From NCBI RefSeq assembly GCF_000295935.2, contig NZ_ALWO02000045.1:1-64000 (forward strand): a stretch of 64,000 nucleotides of DNA, written 5' to 3'. Shown here piece after piece: positions 36,422-48,196 of the stretch. The translations under genes and the position numbers were made by a program. The stretch is from Indibacter alkaliphilus LW1. GTDB taxonomy: Bacteria; Bacteroidota; Bacteroidia; Cytophagales; Cyclobacteriaceae. The notes beneath the pieces were generated by a model. The model ran no database searches. It was not told the DNA's origin and saw only the letters and a list, made by a program, of their open reading frames with translations. The stretch's first letter is position 1, and each line of letters starts with the position of its first letter.

Positions 36422-37290
36422 GCTTTTTTACTCTCCAAAAATCTATTCATAAACCAAATATGTGGAGCTGATATCAGCGATATCAGAATGAAAAAGAGCA
36501 GGATCAATTCATTTTCCGTCATGGATGGGTAAAAAAGCATTAAAAGTATCCACATTCCTGCCAGGCTTAAAGCTGTAAACGGCATTAGTTTTTTGAGAAA
36601 ATTTGAACGTTTGTTTTCTCCCAGAAATTTTTTCAGACTTCTATATTCTTCATTCATACTTGGTAGTGCATGCCAAAACCCAAAATAAATAATAAAACCT
36701 AATAGCAAGGGAAGGTGGTAAAGAACAAATCCTAAAACTACCGATTCCAAAATATGAAAAGAAGCTCTTGAGGGTTGATTATATGCTGTCAGAATATTGG
36801 ACAGGATGAAAGTAAAAAAAATGAGGCCAGGGCCATAACTTTCCAGATTTTCGATATTGATTAAGGAAGACAGGAGTTTTTGGGTATAGGAGAAATCACT
36901 CCAGAGAATGATACTGAGATAAAAACCACCCACCAACATGTAAGTAGTTTTCTTCAGTTTCTGAATTTCAGATTGGATAAAATGACTCTGTCCAAAATGA
37001 TAAGCGGACATAATTAGGAAAGCAATCAACGAGATTTGAGGAAGGAAAAACCAGGCGATCAGGTATATAGCAATTATCCCAATATACTTTAAAAGGAATG
37101 AAATCAATTTTGATTTGGTGAGATGTGGGCTGACCAATAGATGGTCAACTGCACCATGAGGGATTCCTACGGTCACTAGTACAAGCACAAAAAAAACATA
37201 TTCGTAAGTTTCATTTCCTTGGAAAAAAAGGAAGTAAAACAATGCAATGACTAGCCCTAATATTTTACCTAAATTTTCAATGCCTTTCAT
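36418..37290 (-). CDS. blh: Beta-carotene 15,15'-dioxygenase, Brp/Blh family
   Basis: 290 residues, multi-spanning membrane protein. Conserved iron-ligand histidines appear in VGIPHGAVDH (41-50), SAYHFGQSH and FGFWHALPS. Blh cleaves beta-carotene into two retinal molecules in the inner membrane, supplying the rhodopsin chromophore. It overlaps the end of crtY by 14 bp and is the last gene of the rhodopsin operon. Confidence 0.9.
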   Translation of the reverse strand: MKGIENLGKILGLVIALFYFLFFQGNETYEYVFFVLVLVTVGIPHGAVDHLLVSPHLTKSKLISFLLKYIGIIAIYLIAWFFLPQISLIAFLIMSAYHFGQSHFIQSEIQKLKKTTYMLVGGFYLSIILWSDFSYTQKLLSSLINIENLESYGPGLIFFTFILSNILTAYNQPSRASFHILESVVLGFVLYHLPLLLGFIIYFGFWHALPSMNEEYRSLKKFLGENKRSNFLKKLMPFTALSLAGMWILLMLFYPSMTENELILLFFILISLISAPHIWFMNRFLESKKA

Positions 37291-38425
37291 AATTGAGTAG
37301 GGATTTGATGAAAATATTGAACCTCAGTTTCCAAAGAATGGATATCTCTTCCGAGAGGGTTGTTTCTTCATTCAGAAATTTTAGGATTTGAGAGGCTGGA
37401 TTTTTTTCAAACATAGTAAAGAAAATCTCTGGTAATTCAGAAGGCCATTTCTTGGCGATATTCAGGAGGATGTTATCATAAAAAGTAAACCTGCTCTTTC
37501 TTTTCCATTTTTGACTACCAGGGTAGTTTTCTTCTTGAAGTTTTTGGACAATTTCTCCACAGTGTTTTTGAATGTTGTAAAATGTAAATCCGGAGGAAGG
37601 TTTAGTGCAACCCGCAAGTGTTCCAAGCTGTATCACCCGCTGGGGTGAAGAGGATTCCATTGGGAAAGTAGTCAAAGGAATACATCCTTTTTCTTTGAAT
37701 TGAATGTTATAAGTACATCCGGGATAATTTTTATCCAAGTATTTGGTAATGTATGTTTCCATTTCATTTTCACCTATCATCTCGGTTCTATAGGTGGTAA
37801 ATTCCACTAAGGCACTTTTGGAAGAAAAAGGAAGTACATAGAAAAAATCATTGGGACTGATTGATTCTTGGTCAAATTGCATAAATGTTGCAACTTTAGG
37901 ATCAAGTATGGGACTCTCAAAAGATATTTCCCAGCCCATAAAAATTTGTTTGATCATCTTGGAATTGAAATCAACAACCGGAGGGATGGAATTAAAAACT
38001 TTTTGACACTTGAAAGGACCATTTTCTTTCAGGTAAACTGTCATATCATCAAGATTTCCTTCTGCTATCTGATCCACGCTGTCCTGTAAAAACTCAATGT
38101 TTGGATACTCGGCAATAGCATCAAATGCTTCTCTGTAAAAGTCCGAAGCCTTAATGTGGAAATACTTTAAATGTTCCAGGTTTTTCTCGGTAACCTGATG
38201 ATCTGATATGATTTTTATTTTATTCCAAAAAACCAATGGAGCATTTCTGGGATGAAGATCCAGTGGGGATTCAGCCCAGTAGCACCAAGTACGGTCATTC
38301 TTTTTTTTAGGATCAGAGTCTACGATGAGGATATTTTTATCTTTCAAGGGACTATTGATAATCTGCCTGATAAGGGAGATGCCTGCACATCCAAATCCGC
38401 AAATGATATAATCGTAGCTCTTCAT
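37277..38425 (-). CDS. crtY: Lycopene beta-cyclase
   Basis: 382 residues. N-terminal FAD-binding YIICGFGCAGISL and DPKKKNDRTWCYWAE (the DRTWCFW-type signature of CrtY cyclases), with FYNIQKHC-like segments later. It turns lycopene into beta-carotene, the substrate of Blh. It sits between the rhodopsin gene (57 bp away, with a strong hairpin between) and blh. No crtB, crtI or crtE lies in the window, so lycopene must be made from genes elsewhere. Confidence 0.9.
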   Translation of the reverse strand: MKSYDYIICGFGCAGISLIRQIINSPLKDKNILIVDSDPKKKNDRTWCYWAESPLDLHPRNAPLVFWNKIKIISDHQVTEKNLEHLKYFHIKASDFYREAFDAIAEYPNIEFLQDSVDQIAEGNLDDMTVYLKENGPFKCQKVFNSIPPVVDFNSKMIKQIFMGWEISFESPILDPKVATFMQFDQESISPNDFFYVLPFSSKSALVEFTTYRTEMIGENEMETYITKYLDKNYPGCTYNIQFKEKGCIPLTTFPMESSSPQRVIQLGTLAGCTKPSSGFTFYNIQKHCGEIVQKLQEENYPGSQKWKRKSRFTFYDNILLNIAKKWPSELPEIFFTMFEKNPASQILKFLNEETTLSEEISILWKLRFNIFIKSLLNYERH

Positions 38426-38445
38426 GTTTTGGGTTGATAAAAGTA

Positions 38446-38476
38446 AAGCTACCCATTGCGTCGCAATGGGTAGCTT
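38446..38476 (-). terminator. Strong hairpin between rhodopsin and crtY
   Basis: AAGCTACCCATTGCG (38446-38460) and CGCAATGGGTAGCTT (38462-38476) are a perfect 15-bp inverted repeat. On the minus strand it is followed by TTTACTTTTATC. It could end or attenuate transcription after the rhodopsin gene or protect the 3' end of its mRNA. Confidence 0.7.
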
Positions 38477-38482
38477 GATGTT

Positions 38483-39235
38483 CTAAGCAGCTTTCACTTT
38501 TCTCATCTTATTGGTTTCAGCTATTGCAACTGAGTAAATAACCAATCCGAATCCAATTTTGTTAATCGCATCTGCGAGGTTGTAGAACAAGTCAATGCTT
38601 GATACTTCAAAAACACCTGACAATAGGTTACCTGGCAATACCATATATCCTATTGGATAGATTGACCATCCTAATGTGATGAAGATTTTCAATAGAAACA
38701 TGGCTCTTTTCAACTCAGGGCTATTTGATTCCTTAGAAAGTCTAGCAACATCGCCAGCAAATACTTCATAAACAATATACAAGTAACCAATAGTGGATGC
38801 TACACCCCAGAAAATGTTATTATCTATACCGGATGTCTCACCGATATAACCTGTAATCAACATCAAAAGGGAAGCTAGGATCAATTTGGTTAAAGTACCC
38901 GTTTTGGCTCCAAAAGGCTTGGTCAATAAATAAAATTCCACACACATCAATGGAACTGTTAAAGTCCAGTCTACATACCTGAAGGCTGTTGGGCTAGTGC
39001 CCGTAATCATGTAGAAATCTCTCATGTAATAATAATGGACTGCAGCGATACCTGTTATCAATCCGGATACTAAAAGAGAGGTTTTCCATTTCCCATCCAC
39101 AGAACTTCTTTCCACAAAGAAGAAAACTGCGGAAGCAAACATAGCCATGTACCCTATGAAAAAGGTAATGGCTACAGGGTCGCTGTTGACAATACGGTCA
39201 AGACCCACTAAATCTGCGGCAATGAGGGTGTTCAT
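38483..39235 (-). CDS. Proteorhodopsin, light-driven proton pump
   Basis: 250 residues, seven membrane helices. Helix C reads RYVDWTLTVPLMCVE: Asp89 (proton acceptor), Thr93 and Glu100 (donor) form the DTE motif of outward proton pumps. Met97 occupies the spectral-tuning position, which indicates green absorption. His67 (AVHYYYMRD) is the counterion partner of proteorhodopsins, Asp222 is the second counterion and Lys226 (ADAINKIGFG) binds retinal. First gene of the rhodopsin-crtY-blh operon. An inverted repeat lies 80-115 bp upstream. Confidence 0.95.
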   Translation of the reverse strand: MNTLIAADLVGLDRIVNSDPVAITFFIGYMAMFASAVFFFVERSSVDGKWKTSLLVSGLITGIAAVHYYYMRDFYMITGTSPTAFRYVDWTLTVPLMCVEFYLLTKPFGAKTGTLTKLILASLLMLITGYIGETSGIDNNIFWGVASTIGYLYIVYEVFAGDVARLSKESNSPELKRAMFLLKIFITLGWSIYPIGYMVLPGNLLSGVFEVSSIDLFYNLADAINKIGFGLVIYSVAIAETNKMRKVKAA

Positions 39236-41569
<2,334 letters not shown>

Positions 41570-41589
41570 TCTAAGGTACAAATGAATAC

Positions 41590-41614
41590 AAAAGGGGCAA
41601 TCGCCCCTTTTTTT
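41590..41614 (+). terminator. Rho-independent terminator after gyrB
   Basis: AAAAGGGGC, four-base loop, GCCCC and a run of T: a compact hairpin with T-tail 20 bp after the gyrB stop. Confidence 0.9.
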
Positions 41615-41668
41615 CTTTATTTAATAAATTTTTAAACTTCCTGCATTCCAATCGTATTTATAGATTGT

Positions 41669-41676
41669 TAGCTTTG
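41669..41676 (+). promoter_or_regulatory. Promoter -7 box (TAGCTTTG) for ppk1
   Basis: Exact TAnnTTTG match 21 bases before ATG 41698, just after the gyrB terminator. The -33 element is not clear. Position supports the ATG at 41698 rather than the TTG at 41665 as the start. Confidence 0.45.
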
Positions 41677-41697
41677 TATAACCCCCATATTTACGCC

Positions 41698-43818
41698 ATG
41701 AAAGTAGCAACCAAAGATAAATTTGAAAACATTATAGAAAGTTCGGACCTGGTCAGTAGGGATCTGAGCTGGATTAAATTTAACGATAGGGTCTTTGACC
41801 AATCTAAAAAGGAGGGAAGATCTATTTTGGAGAAGCTGAAATTTCTGGCAATTACAGCCTCTAATCTGGATGAGTTTTTTATGATTCGGGTAGGTTCTTT
41901 GTACAATTACCTTGATTATGACAAAGAGCGGGTAGATTACTCAGGGCTCAGGGAAGAACCATTTAAGATGAAACTGCTACTTGAGTGCCAAGACTTTCAC
42001 AAAAAGCAACAAACCCATTTTGTTAATAATCTGCTTCCTGAGATGAAAGACAGTGGGTTTATGTTGAGTAATGTCAAAAAACTAGAGCCTGAGGAGCGGG
42101 AATATATCAAGTCATATTTTATCAAAGCAGTCTATCCGATGCTGACACCTATGGTGTTTGATGGATACAGAACTTTTCCTATTTTGATGAATAAGCTCCT
42201 GATTTTTGGAGTAGTAACATTAGCTCCTGGTGATAAAAAAGAGAACAGAAAGCTGTCATTTGTTCAGATTCCCGCTAATATCCCCAGGTTTTTCGAAATA
42301 GAAAGGGAAGACTTAGTCATTTACGTTCCTATTGAAGAAGTGATCAGGGAAAACTTGGTTTCACTTTTTAGGAACGTGAATATAGAATCTGTAAATCTTT
42401 TCAGGATCACCAGAAACGGAGACTTCACCTTGGAAGAGAGTGAGGATATGGATGCAAACTTCCTTGAAGAGGTAAAGAGGAAACTAAATGAAAGGAAGAC
42501 TGGCCGGGTAGTTAGGATTGAGATTGAAGAAGGGTATAGCAAGTGGATGGTCAGTCTTTTAAAGGAGCGTTGGAATATTCAGGATGACAGTATTTTCAAA
42601 GTTGAGAAATCCAGCATGCATGACTTCACGGGCCTTTGGCAAGTCGTCGGAAACAGGAGGTTCAAGGATAAATTGCCTCAGGTACCTCATCCTGTACCTC
42701 CCATATCTTACCCTCAGGAAGGGACTGATGACGTATTTCAGGTTTTGAAAGGCAGAGATATACTGCTTCACCATCCTTACAACAATATAGATCCTATCCT
42801 GGACCTGATAGAAAAAGCAGCTGATGATCCTAATGTCATGGCTATTAAGATGACTATTTACAGGTTAGCAAAGGATTCTAGGATAACCAAAGCCCTGCTG
42901 CGGGCGGCAGAATATGGGAAGCACGTCTCAGTTCTTTTCGAGGTGAAAGCCAGATTTGATGAAGAAAACAATATCAGAGAGGCTAAAAAACTTCAGAAGG
43001 CCGGGTGCTTTGTCATTTATGGCATCAGTAACTTGAAGACACATACCAAACTGCTTCTCATTGTCAAAAAGGATGACAATAGAGTAACTAGATTTGTCCA
43101 TTTGGGGACAGGAAATTACAATGAAGATACTGCTAGACTGTACACAGATATTGGCCTGTTGACTACCAATGAAACTTTGGCAAATGATGTTTCGGAGTTT
43201 TTCAATGTTATTACAGGTCATTCTATGCCCACAACCTATCAAAATCTGATCACTGCCCCTAGGGATATGAGGAATCAATTGATAGAGTTTATTGAACAGG
43301 AAGCAGAAAATTCCAGAAACGGTCTTCCTTCCGGGATTTTTATCAAAGTAAATTCTTTGGAAGATTCTGAGATTATTTACGCGCTTTACAGGGCTTCTCA
43401 GTCAGGCGTTCCTGTGAAATTGATCATTAGGGGTATCTGTTGTCTGAGGCCGGGAAGGGTTGGTTTAAGTGAAAATATTGAAGTATTGTCCATAGTAGGG
43501 GACTTTTTGGAGCACTCTCGGATATATCATTTTCACAATAACGGAGAAACCAGGACCTATGCAGGTTCTGCTGATATGATGGTCAGAAGCTTTGATAAAA
43601 GACTGGAATCCTTATTTAGAGTGCAGGACCCTGTTTTGGAAAAACAACTGATGAATATCCTATCCTTTAACCTAAGAGACAATGTGAACGCTTACAGGAT
43701 GTTGGAAGATGGTTCTTACGTCCGGAAGTTTCCTCAGGCAGATGAAGATGAGTTCAATGTGCACAAGGAGTTTTTTGATGTAAAAATCGAAGATGTCATG
43801 AAGGTAAAGCTGATCTGA
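41698..43818 (+). CDS. ppk1: Polyphosphate kinase 1
   Basis: 706 residues from ATG 41698. Conserved PPK1 segments: LSWIKFNDRVFDQ and ASNLDEFFMIRVGSL at the N terminus, the phospho-His motif FVHLGTGNYNEDTARLYTD, and the second catalytic block YHFHNNGE...YAGSADMMVRS. It makes inorganic polyphosphate from ATP reversibly. It faces the Ppx/GppA gene and shares a terminator with it, so synthesis and degradation genes are adjacent. Confidence 0.95.
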   Translation: MKVATKDKFENIIESSDLVSRDLSWIKFNDRVFDQSKKEGRSILEKLKFLAITASNLDEFFMIRVGSLYNYLDYDKERVDYSGLREEPFKMKLLLECQDFHKKQQTHFVNNLLPEMKDSGFMLSNVKKLEPEEREYIKSYFIKAVYPMLTPMVFDGYRTFPILMNKLLIFGVVTLAPGDKKENRKLSFVQIPANIPRFFEIEREDLVIYVPIEEVIRENLVSLFRNVNIESVNLFRITRNGDFTLEESEDMDANFLEEVKRKLNERKTGRVVRIEIEEGYSKWMVSLLKERWNIQDDSIFKVEKSSMHDFTGLWQVVGNRRFKDKLPQVPHPVPPISYPQEGTDDVFQVLKGRDILLHHPYNNIDPILDLIEKAADDPNVMAIKMTIYRLAKDSRITKALLRAAEYGKHVSVLFEVKARFDEENNIREAKKLQKAGCFVIYGISNLKTHTKLLLIVKKDDNRVTRFVHLGTGNYNEDTARLYTDIGLLTTNETLANDVSEFFNVITGHSMPTTYQNLITAPRDMRNQLIEFIEQEAENSRNGLPSGIFIKVNSLEDSEIIYALYRASQSGVPVKLIIRGICCLRPGRVGLSENIEVLSIVGDFLEHSRIYHFHNNGETRTYAGSADMMVRSFDKRLESLFRVQDPVLEKQLMNILSFNLRDNVNAYRMLEDGSYVRKFPQADEDEFNVHKEFFDVKIEDVMKVKLI

Positions 43819-43835
43819 TCATAGCCATTGAAAAA

Positions 43836-43881
43836 TAAAAGCCCCTGATTACTTCATTTTTAGGAAACCAGGGGCTTTTTT
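43836..43881. terminator. Bidirectional terminator between ppk1 and ppx
   Basis: AAAAGCCCCTG and CAGGGGCTTTTTT arms about 20 bases apart, with A-run on one side and T-run on the other, between two convergent genes. Confidence 0.85.
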
Positions 43882-44770
43882 ATGCCATGTTCTTTTTGTG
43901 TTTGTTCTTTTTATAGAGCACCTGCATCAATCCGTCTTTGAGACCTACATCCGGAATAATCATTTTCTTTGAAGAAGCTGCGGTCATAGCGGCAAGGTAA
44001 ATTTTGGCTGCAGGTATGATTACATCTGCCCTGTCAGGGTTAAGGTTTATTTTGTTGACCCTTTCCTCGTAAGTAAAGGAAGCCAGATAATCCTGTATTT
44101 CTTTTATCTTATCTATGCTGATGGATGTTTTACCTTTCCTAGGAGTAGTGAGTTCAAAAATTTTGTTAATATTTCCACCTGTTCCAATACAGGTGATTTT
44201 GTCTTTTTCGCTAACATGATCACTGATAAACCGGCTCATGCTTTTCCAGACAGAAAGAGGAATGTTATCATCCAAGGCCCTCACTGATCCAATTTTGAAA
44301 GATTTAGATGCTACTTTTTCTTTTTTTCTATAAATATTCAATTCAGTACTTCCCCCGCCTACATCAATATGCAGATAGGATTTTTGGTCAATGTAAGCGC
44401 CTAGGGCCATATTGATCAACTCAGCTTCATGGTTTCCATCAATAATATTGATTTTCAGTCCAATATCTTCTTTTACCTCTTCTACGATTTCTTTTCCGTT
44501 GATCGATTCCCGCATAGCAGAGGTTGCACACACCATGTAATCATCTACTTCGTAAAGGTCGATCAACAGCTTGAAGGCCTTCATCAGTTTGATGAATTTT
44601 CTTCGGTTTTTTTCTGAAATTCTTTGAGAATGGAATACATCCATTCCCAATCTCAAAGGGAATCGGAGATATTCCAGCTTTTTGAAGTTGGTGGTTCCTT
44701 CATATTGGGTAATATGGGTAATCTGTAATCTGATGGCATTGGAGCCAATGTCTACTGCCGCTAATCTCAA
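43880..44770 (-). CDS. ppx: Ppx/GppA-type exopolyphosphatase
   Basis: 296 residues. ASKHA-fold phosphatase: AAVDIGSNAIRLQI at the N terminus, SYLHIDVGGGSTELNIY in the middle and CIGTGGNINKIF. It covers only the two catalytic domains; the C-terminal HD and helical regions of E. coli Ppx are absent, as in many short bacterial members. It removes terminal phosphate from polyphosphate or hydrolyses pppGpp. Convergent to ppk1. Confidence 0.88.
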   Translation of the reverse strand: MRLAAVDIGSNAIRLQITHITQYEGTTNFKKLEYLRFPLRLGMDVFHSQRISEKNRRKFIKLMKAFKLLIDLYEVDDYMVCATSAMRESINGKEIVEEVKEDIGLKINIIDGNHEAELINMALGAYIDQKSYLHIDVGGGSTELNIYRKKEKVASKSFKIGSVRALDDNIPLSVWKSMSRFISDHVSEKDKITCIGTGGNINKIFELTTPRKGKTSISIDKIKEIQDYLASFTYEERVNKINLNPDRADVIIPAAKIYLAAMTAASSKKMIIPDVGLKDGLMQVLYKKNKHKKNMA

Positions 44771-44866
44771 AATGCTAAGTATTTAGTCTTACGCTAAAAT
44801 AACGTATAGTACTTTTAATTAAAAGTTAATGATGGAGACCTTCTCTAAATTATTGGCAAAATAAAA

Positions 44867-45853
44867 TCAAACAACATTTTTGTCCTGATTGTATCTTCTG
44901 ATTGAAGCTAAAATGCTGATTGTCAAAATCAAAAATACGATTCCCAAAGAAACTGGAGAGGGGAGGTGATAGGTCGCAGCAAGGATCATTTTGAAACCTA
45001 TAAAGGCAAGGATAAATGAAAGGCCATGTTGCAAATAATGGAAAACCTCAAAGCTATTGGCCAAAAGAAAATACAAGGCTCTTAGACCTAATATTGCAAA
45101 AATATTGGAGGTGTACAGAATGATAGGGTCTTGGGATATAGCAAAAATCGCAGGGATAGAGTCTACTGCAAAAAGCAGGTCGGTAAACTCCACTACAGCC
45201 ACTACTACAAGCAGCTGGGTAGCATATTTTTTACCATCAATCCTGACAAAAAAATTATCGGCATGGTATCTCGGGTCTACCCTGAATAACTTATGAATGA
45301 GTCTCGTCCCTAGAGACTTGGAGAAGTCTTTTTGTTCATCCTCTTCACCTTTGCTTTTCCAGGACTTGATACCTGCGATGATTAAAAACAATCCAAACAG
45401 TGTCAAAATGATATTGATGTGAAATAAACGTCCAAGTAATTCAAATTCAGGAATGTAGGTGATGTTGATAATGGCTACACCGGAAAATATAAATATTCCC
45501 CTAAGGATAATGGCACCCAAAATGCCATAAAAGAGGACCTTGTGTTGATACTTGTCAGGAACTTTGAAATATCGGAAGACCAAAATGAAAACAAAGAGAT
45601 TGTCAACACTGAGAGCCTTTTCTATCAAAAATGCAGAATAATATTGCGAAGCCTTTTCAAGACCGAAATCAAAATAAATATAAACTCCAAATAGCAATCC
45701 AACTCCAATCCAAATGATAGACCAATTCATGGCTTCCTTGGTGCTTACCTTGTGAGCTTCTTTATTAAAGACAAATAAGTCCAAAGCCAAAAGGCCAAGA
45801 ATTATAAAGGCGAAAATTAAAATAATGTACAAGTCCTGCTGAAGAGGTTCCAA
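44867..45853 (-). CDS. TerC family integral membrane protein
   Basis: 328 residues with about eight to nine membrane spans. Conserved TerC segments: EAMNWSIIWIGVGLLFG, IEKALSVDNLFVF, and VVVAVVEFTDLLFAVDSIPAIFAI, whose acidic residues in membrane helices are characteristic. Family members are linked to tellurite resistance and, more recently, manganese export (MeeF/MeeY). Inner membrane. The substrate is inferred. Confidence 0.88.
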   Translation of the reverse strand: MEPLQQDLYIILIFAFIILGLLALDLFVFNKEAHKVSTKEAMNWSIIWIGVGLLFGVYIYFDFGLEKASQYYSAFLIEKALSVDNLFVFILVFRYFKVPDKYQHKVLFYGILGAIILRGIFIFSGVAIINITYIPEFELLGRLFHINIILTLFGLFLIIAGIKSWKSKGEEDEQKDFSKSLGTRLIHKLFRVDPRYHADNFFVRIDGKKYATQLLVVVAVVEFTDLLFAVDSIPAIFAISQDPIILYTSNIFAILGLRALYFLLANSFEVFHYLQHGLSFILAFIGFKMILAATYHLPSPVSLGIVFLILTISILASIRRYNQDKNVV

Positions 45854-45920
45854 GGTTTTTGGGAATTAAATTAATAAGCGTGCAAAGTAAAAGCAGAAAT
45901 TCGACTTTGGTTTTAAAGTC

Positions 45921-46202
45921 TTACATTTTTTGGTAATAATGTTTTCTCAATTTTCTTTTGACTCTGAAATAATTGATGAACCCCAAAAATAACATGCCAA
46001 TTGAAAGTGCGAAGGCTAGGTAACCCAAATCACTGATATGGTCAAGGGCATTGACTTCCATCAAAGCAGTTCCACTGACCAAAAAATACAAAGAAGTACG
46101 GATGTAGGAAAGTAATGTCCTGTCGTTGGCTAGGTTAGTTCTCTGCCTAGCAAGATAATCTCTAACGATAAGCTCATTTTCCTGGATATTTTCATTTTCC
46201 AT
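45921..46202 (-). CDS. DUF202 membrane protein
   Basis: 93 residues. The N-terminal RDYLARQRTNLANDRTLLSY signature of DUF202 is followed by two membrane spans (SLYFLVSGTALMEV, LAFALSIGMLFLGFI) and a basic tail. Inner-membrane protein, family function not established. Transcribed in the same direction as, and 67 bp before, the TerC gene. Confidence 0.85.
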   Translation of the reverse strand: MENENIQENELIVRDYLARQRTNLANDRTLLSYIRTSLYFLVSGTALMEVNALDHISDLGYLAFALSIGMLFLGFINYFRVKRKLRKHYYQKM

Positions 46203-46312
46203 GTCTTAATATTGTTTTCATACTTGACTTAGGTCTGCAATTTAGGCATATGGATTTCAAAAAGGAAACAGTAAATTTTGCGATAAATCTGCTATAATTT
46301 TTTGAGTTTCTT

Positions 46313-46320
46313 TACTTTTG
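46313..46320 (+). promoter_or_regulatory. Promoter -7 box (TACTTTTG) for dCMP deaminase
   Basis: Exact TAnnTTTG match 45 bases before the start codon, followed by a small GAGG/CCTC hairpin in the leader. No -33 TTG at the usual distance. Confidence 0.4.
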
Positions 46321-46365
46321 GAGGCTTGAAATCCTCAACTATAAATAAAACTTACCGACAACACT

Positions 46366-46848
46366 ATGAGTAGACCTAATTTTGACGATATTTTTATGGA
46401 ATTGGCAGTGAATTTGGCCAAAAGGTCTCATTGCATCAAAAAACATGTAGGAGCTGTGTTGACCAAAGAGACCAGGATTATTTCGATTGGATATAATGGA
46501 CCACCTGCAGGTACGCATAACTGTGATGAGGAATTTCCTGAGCATGGCTGTGCCAGAGATAGTAAAGGGAGCTGCACTTTGGCTCTTCATGCCGAGCAAA
46601 ACGCAATTTTGTATGCTGTAAAAAATAATACTTCTGTAGAAGGTTCCACCCTTTACGTGACCTTAGCTCCTTGTTTGGCCTGTGCACGGATCATTTTCTC
46701 TATGGGGATCAAAAAGGTGGTATTCATGTATTCCTATGCAGCTTACAAGGGGCTACCACACGATGAAGGTTTGGAGTTTTTGAAAAAATTCGGCGTAGCA
46801 GTAGTGCAATATTCCAAAGAGATTGTATATGAGGACCCTTTGATTTAA
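46366..46848 (+). CDS. dCMP deaminase
   Basis: 160 residues. Zinc-dependent deaminase: HAEQNAIL (His75, catalytic Glu77) and APCLACARI (Cys103, Cys106). Insert residues CDEEFPEHGCARDSKGSC are typical of ComEB/dCMP deaminases. It converts dCMP to dUMP for thymidylate synthesis. A TACTTTTG promoter box lies at 46313-46320. Its stop overlaps the convergent murB stop by 4 bp. Confidence 0.9.
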   Translation: MSRPNFDDIFMELAVNLAKRSHCIKKHVGAVLTKETRIISIGYNGPPAGTHNCDEEFPEHGCARDSKGSCTLALHAEQNAILYAVKNNTSVEGSTLYVTLAPCLACARIIFSMGIKKVVFMYSYAAYKGLPHDEGLEFLKKFGVAVVQYSKEIVYEDPLI

Positions 46849-47858
46849 AGGAAGTTTACCTCAGGGAAAAGCAGGATTCCAAATTTTTTCTTTACAGATT
46901 CCTGAATCTCTTCACTCAGTTTTTTAAGGGCATTGCCATCACCGCCGCCATAATTGACCAAGACCAAAGGTTGGTTTTTATGTACGCCAATATTTTCAAA
47001 TGTTTTGCCCTTCCAACCCGTTTGTTCGATCAGCCATGCAGCAGGGATCTTTATTCCTTCGTCATTTGGATAGCCGGGTATTTCCGGGAATTCCTTTTTT
47101 AAAATTTCATAATCCGAGAGACTTATTGTTGGATTTTTAAAAAAACTTCCGGCATTGCCAATCTGCTTGGGGTCTGGTAGCTTGGATTGTCTGATTTGAA
47201 TCACCGCATCACTGATGGCTTTGATACTCAATTCCTGAATTCCATTTTCATTCAAAGTCTGTTTGATTGCTCCATAGTCAGTATGGAAAATGGGGTTTTT
47301 GCTAAGTTTAAAGCAAACTTTGGTGATGATATACTTGTCTTTTAATTTTCCTTTGAATACACTTTCCCGGTAACCAAACTCACAGCTTTCCCAATCAAAT
47401 ATTTCAGTTTCTAAAGTATGTCTATTGACAGCACTGAGGCTTTCAAATACTTCTTTGATCTCAATCCCATAAGCTCCAATATTTTGCATAGGAGAGGCTC
47501 CTACAGTGCCTGGAATTAAGGAAAGATTCTCCACACCTGACCAATTTTTCTCAATACAATGCATCACGAAACTATGCCAGTTTTCTCCGGCACCCACTTC
47601 TACCCATACATGATCTTCATCTTCTTTGAGCAACTTGACGCCCTTGATTTCGATTTTGACCAATAATGCTTTGAGGTCTTGGGTAAGTAAAATATTACTG
47701 CCTCCACCCAACACGATTAAAGGAATGCTTAAGTCCTGAGCGACCTTAATAGCTTCTTTTACTTCTGACTCGTCAGTCACCTGAACAAAGTATTTTGCTT
47801 TTTTGTCAATGCCAAAAGTATTGTAAGGAAGCAGGGAGATGTTTTCTTGTAATTGCAT
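46845..47858 (-). CDS. murB: UDP-N-acetylenolpyruvoylglucosamine reductase
   Basis: 337 residues, the length of E. coli-type (type I) MurB. FAD-binding LGGGSNILLT and SLIPGTVGASPMQNIGAYG; CEFGYRESVFK contains the type I Tyr insertion; NAGSFFKNP carries the catalytic Ser. It reduces UDP-GlcNAc-enolpyruvate to UDP-MurNAc with NADPH in peptidoglycan synthesis. Stands apart from other mur genes. Confidence 0.95.
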   Translation of the reverse strand: MQLQENISLLPYNTFGIDKKAKYFVQVTDESEVKEAIKVAQDLSIPLIVLGGGSNILLTQDLKALLVKIEIKGVKLLKEDEDHVWVEVGAGENWHSFVMHCIEKNWSGVENLSLIPGTVGASPMQNIGAYGIEIKEVFESLSAVNRHTLETEIFDWESCEFGYRESVFKGKLKDKYIITKVCFKLSKNPIFHTDYGAIKQTLNENGIQELSIKAISDAVIQIRQSKLPDPKQIGNAGSFFKNPTISLSDYEILKKEFPEIPGYPNDEGIKIPAAWLIEQTGWKGKTFENIGVHKNQPLVLVNYGGGDGNALKKLSEEIQESVKKKFGILLFPEVNFL

Positions 47859-48196
47859 AGTCTGAAAATGTATTGCGAATTAAACAAGAATTTGACCAAA
47901 TTGAAAGGCCGGCCTACTTAAGATCTGCATAACCTTAATTTGTCAAGTTGTACCTACTGGATTCAAAAGTGTAGGTATAGCCTCTTATTAATTTTGTATG
48001 GTTTTTTCAGACCCTAATTTCGGATATGGATAATTTTCAAAATTTAGGTTATGAAGCAAGGATAGTTTAGGTTTTAATAAAATGAAGGGAAAAGAATGGC
48101 TTGATAGTAGCTTGCAAAGATTTCATATCACTAACCTTTGTATATTTGATTTATCAATTGGCAATTCTTAATCAAGCCCCATCAAAACAAATAAAT
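47859..48196. promoter_or_regulatory. Divergent intergenic region, murB/aspartoacylase-like
   Basis: 338 bp without a gene. TACCTAC (47951-47957) and GTAGGTA (47971-47977) form a 7-bp-arm inverted repeat. Plus-strand TAnnTTTG matches occur at 47989-47996 (TAATTTTG) and 48141-48148 (TATATTTG); the second, about 50 bases before ATG 48197, is the likelier promoter of the downstream gene. Confidence 0.4.
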
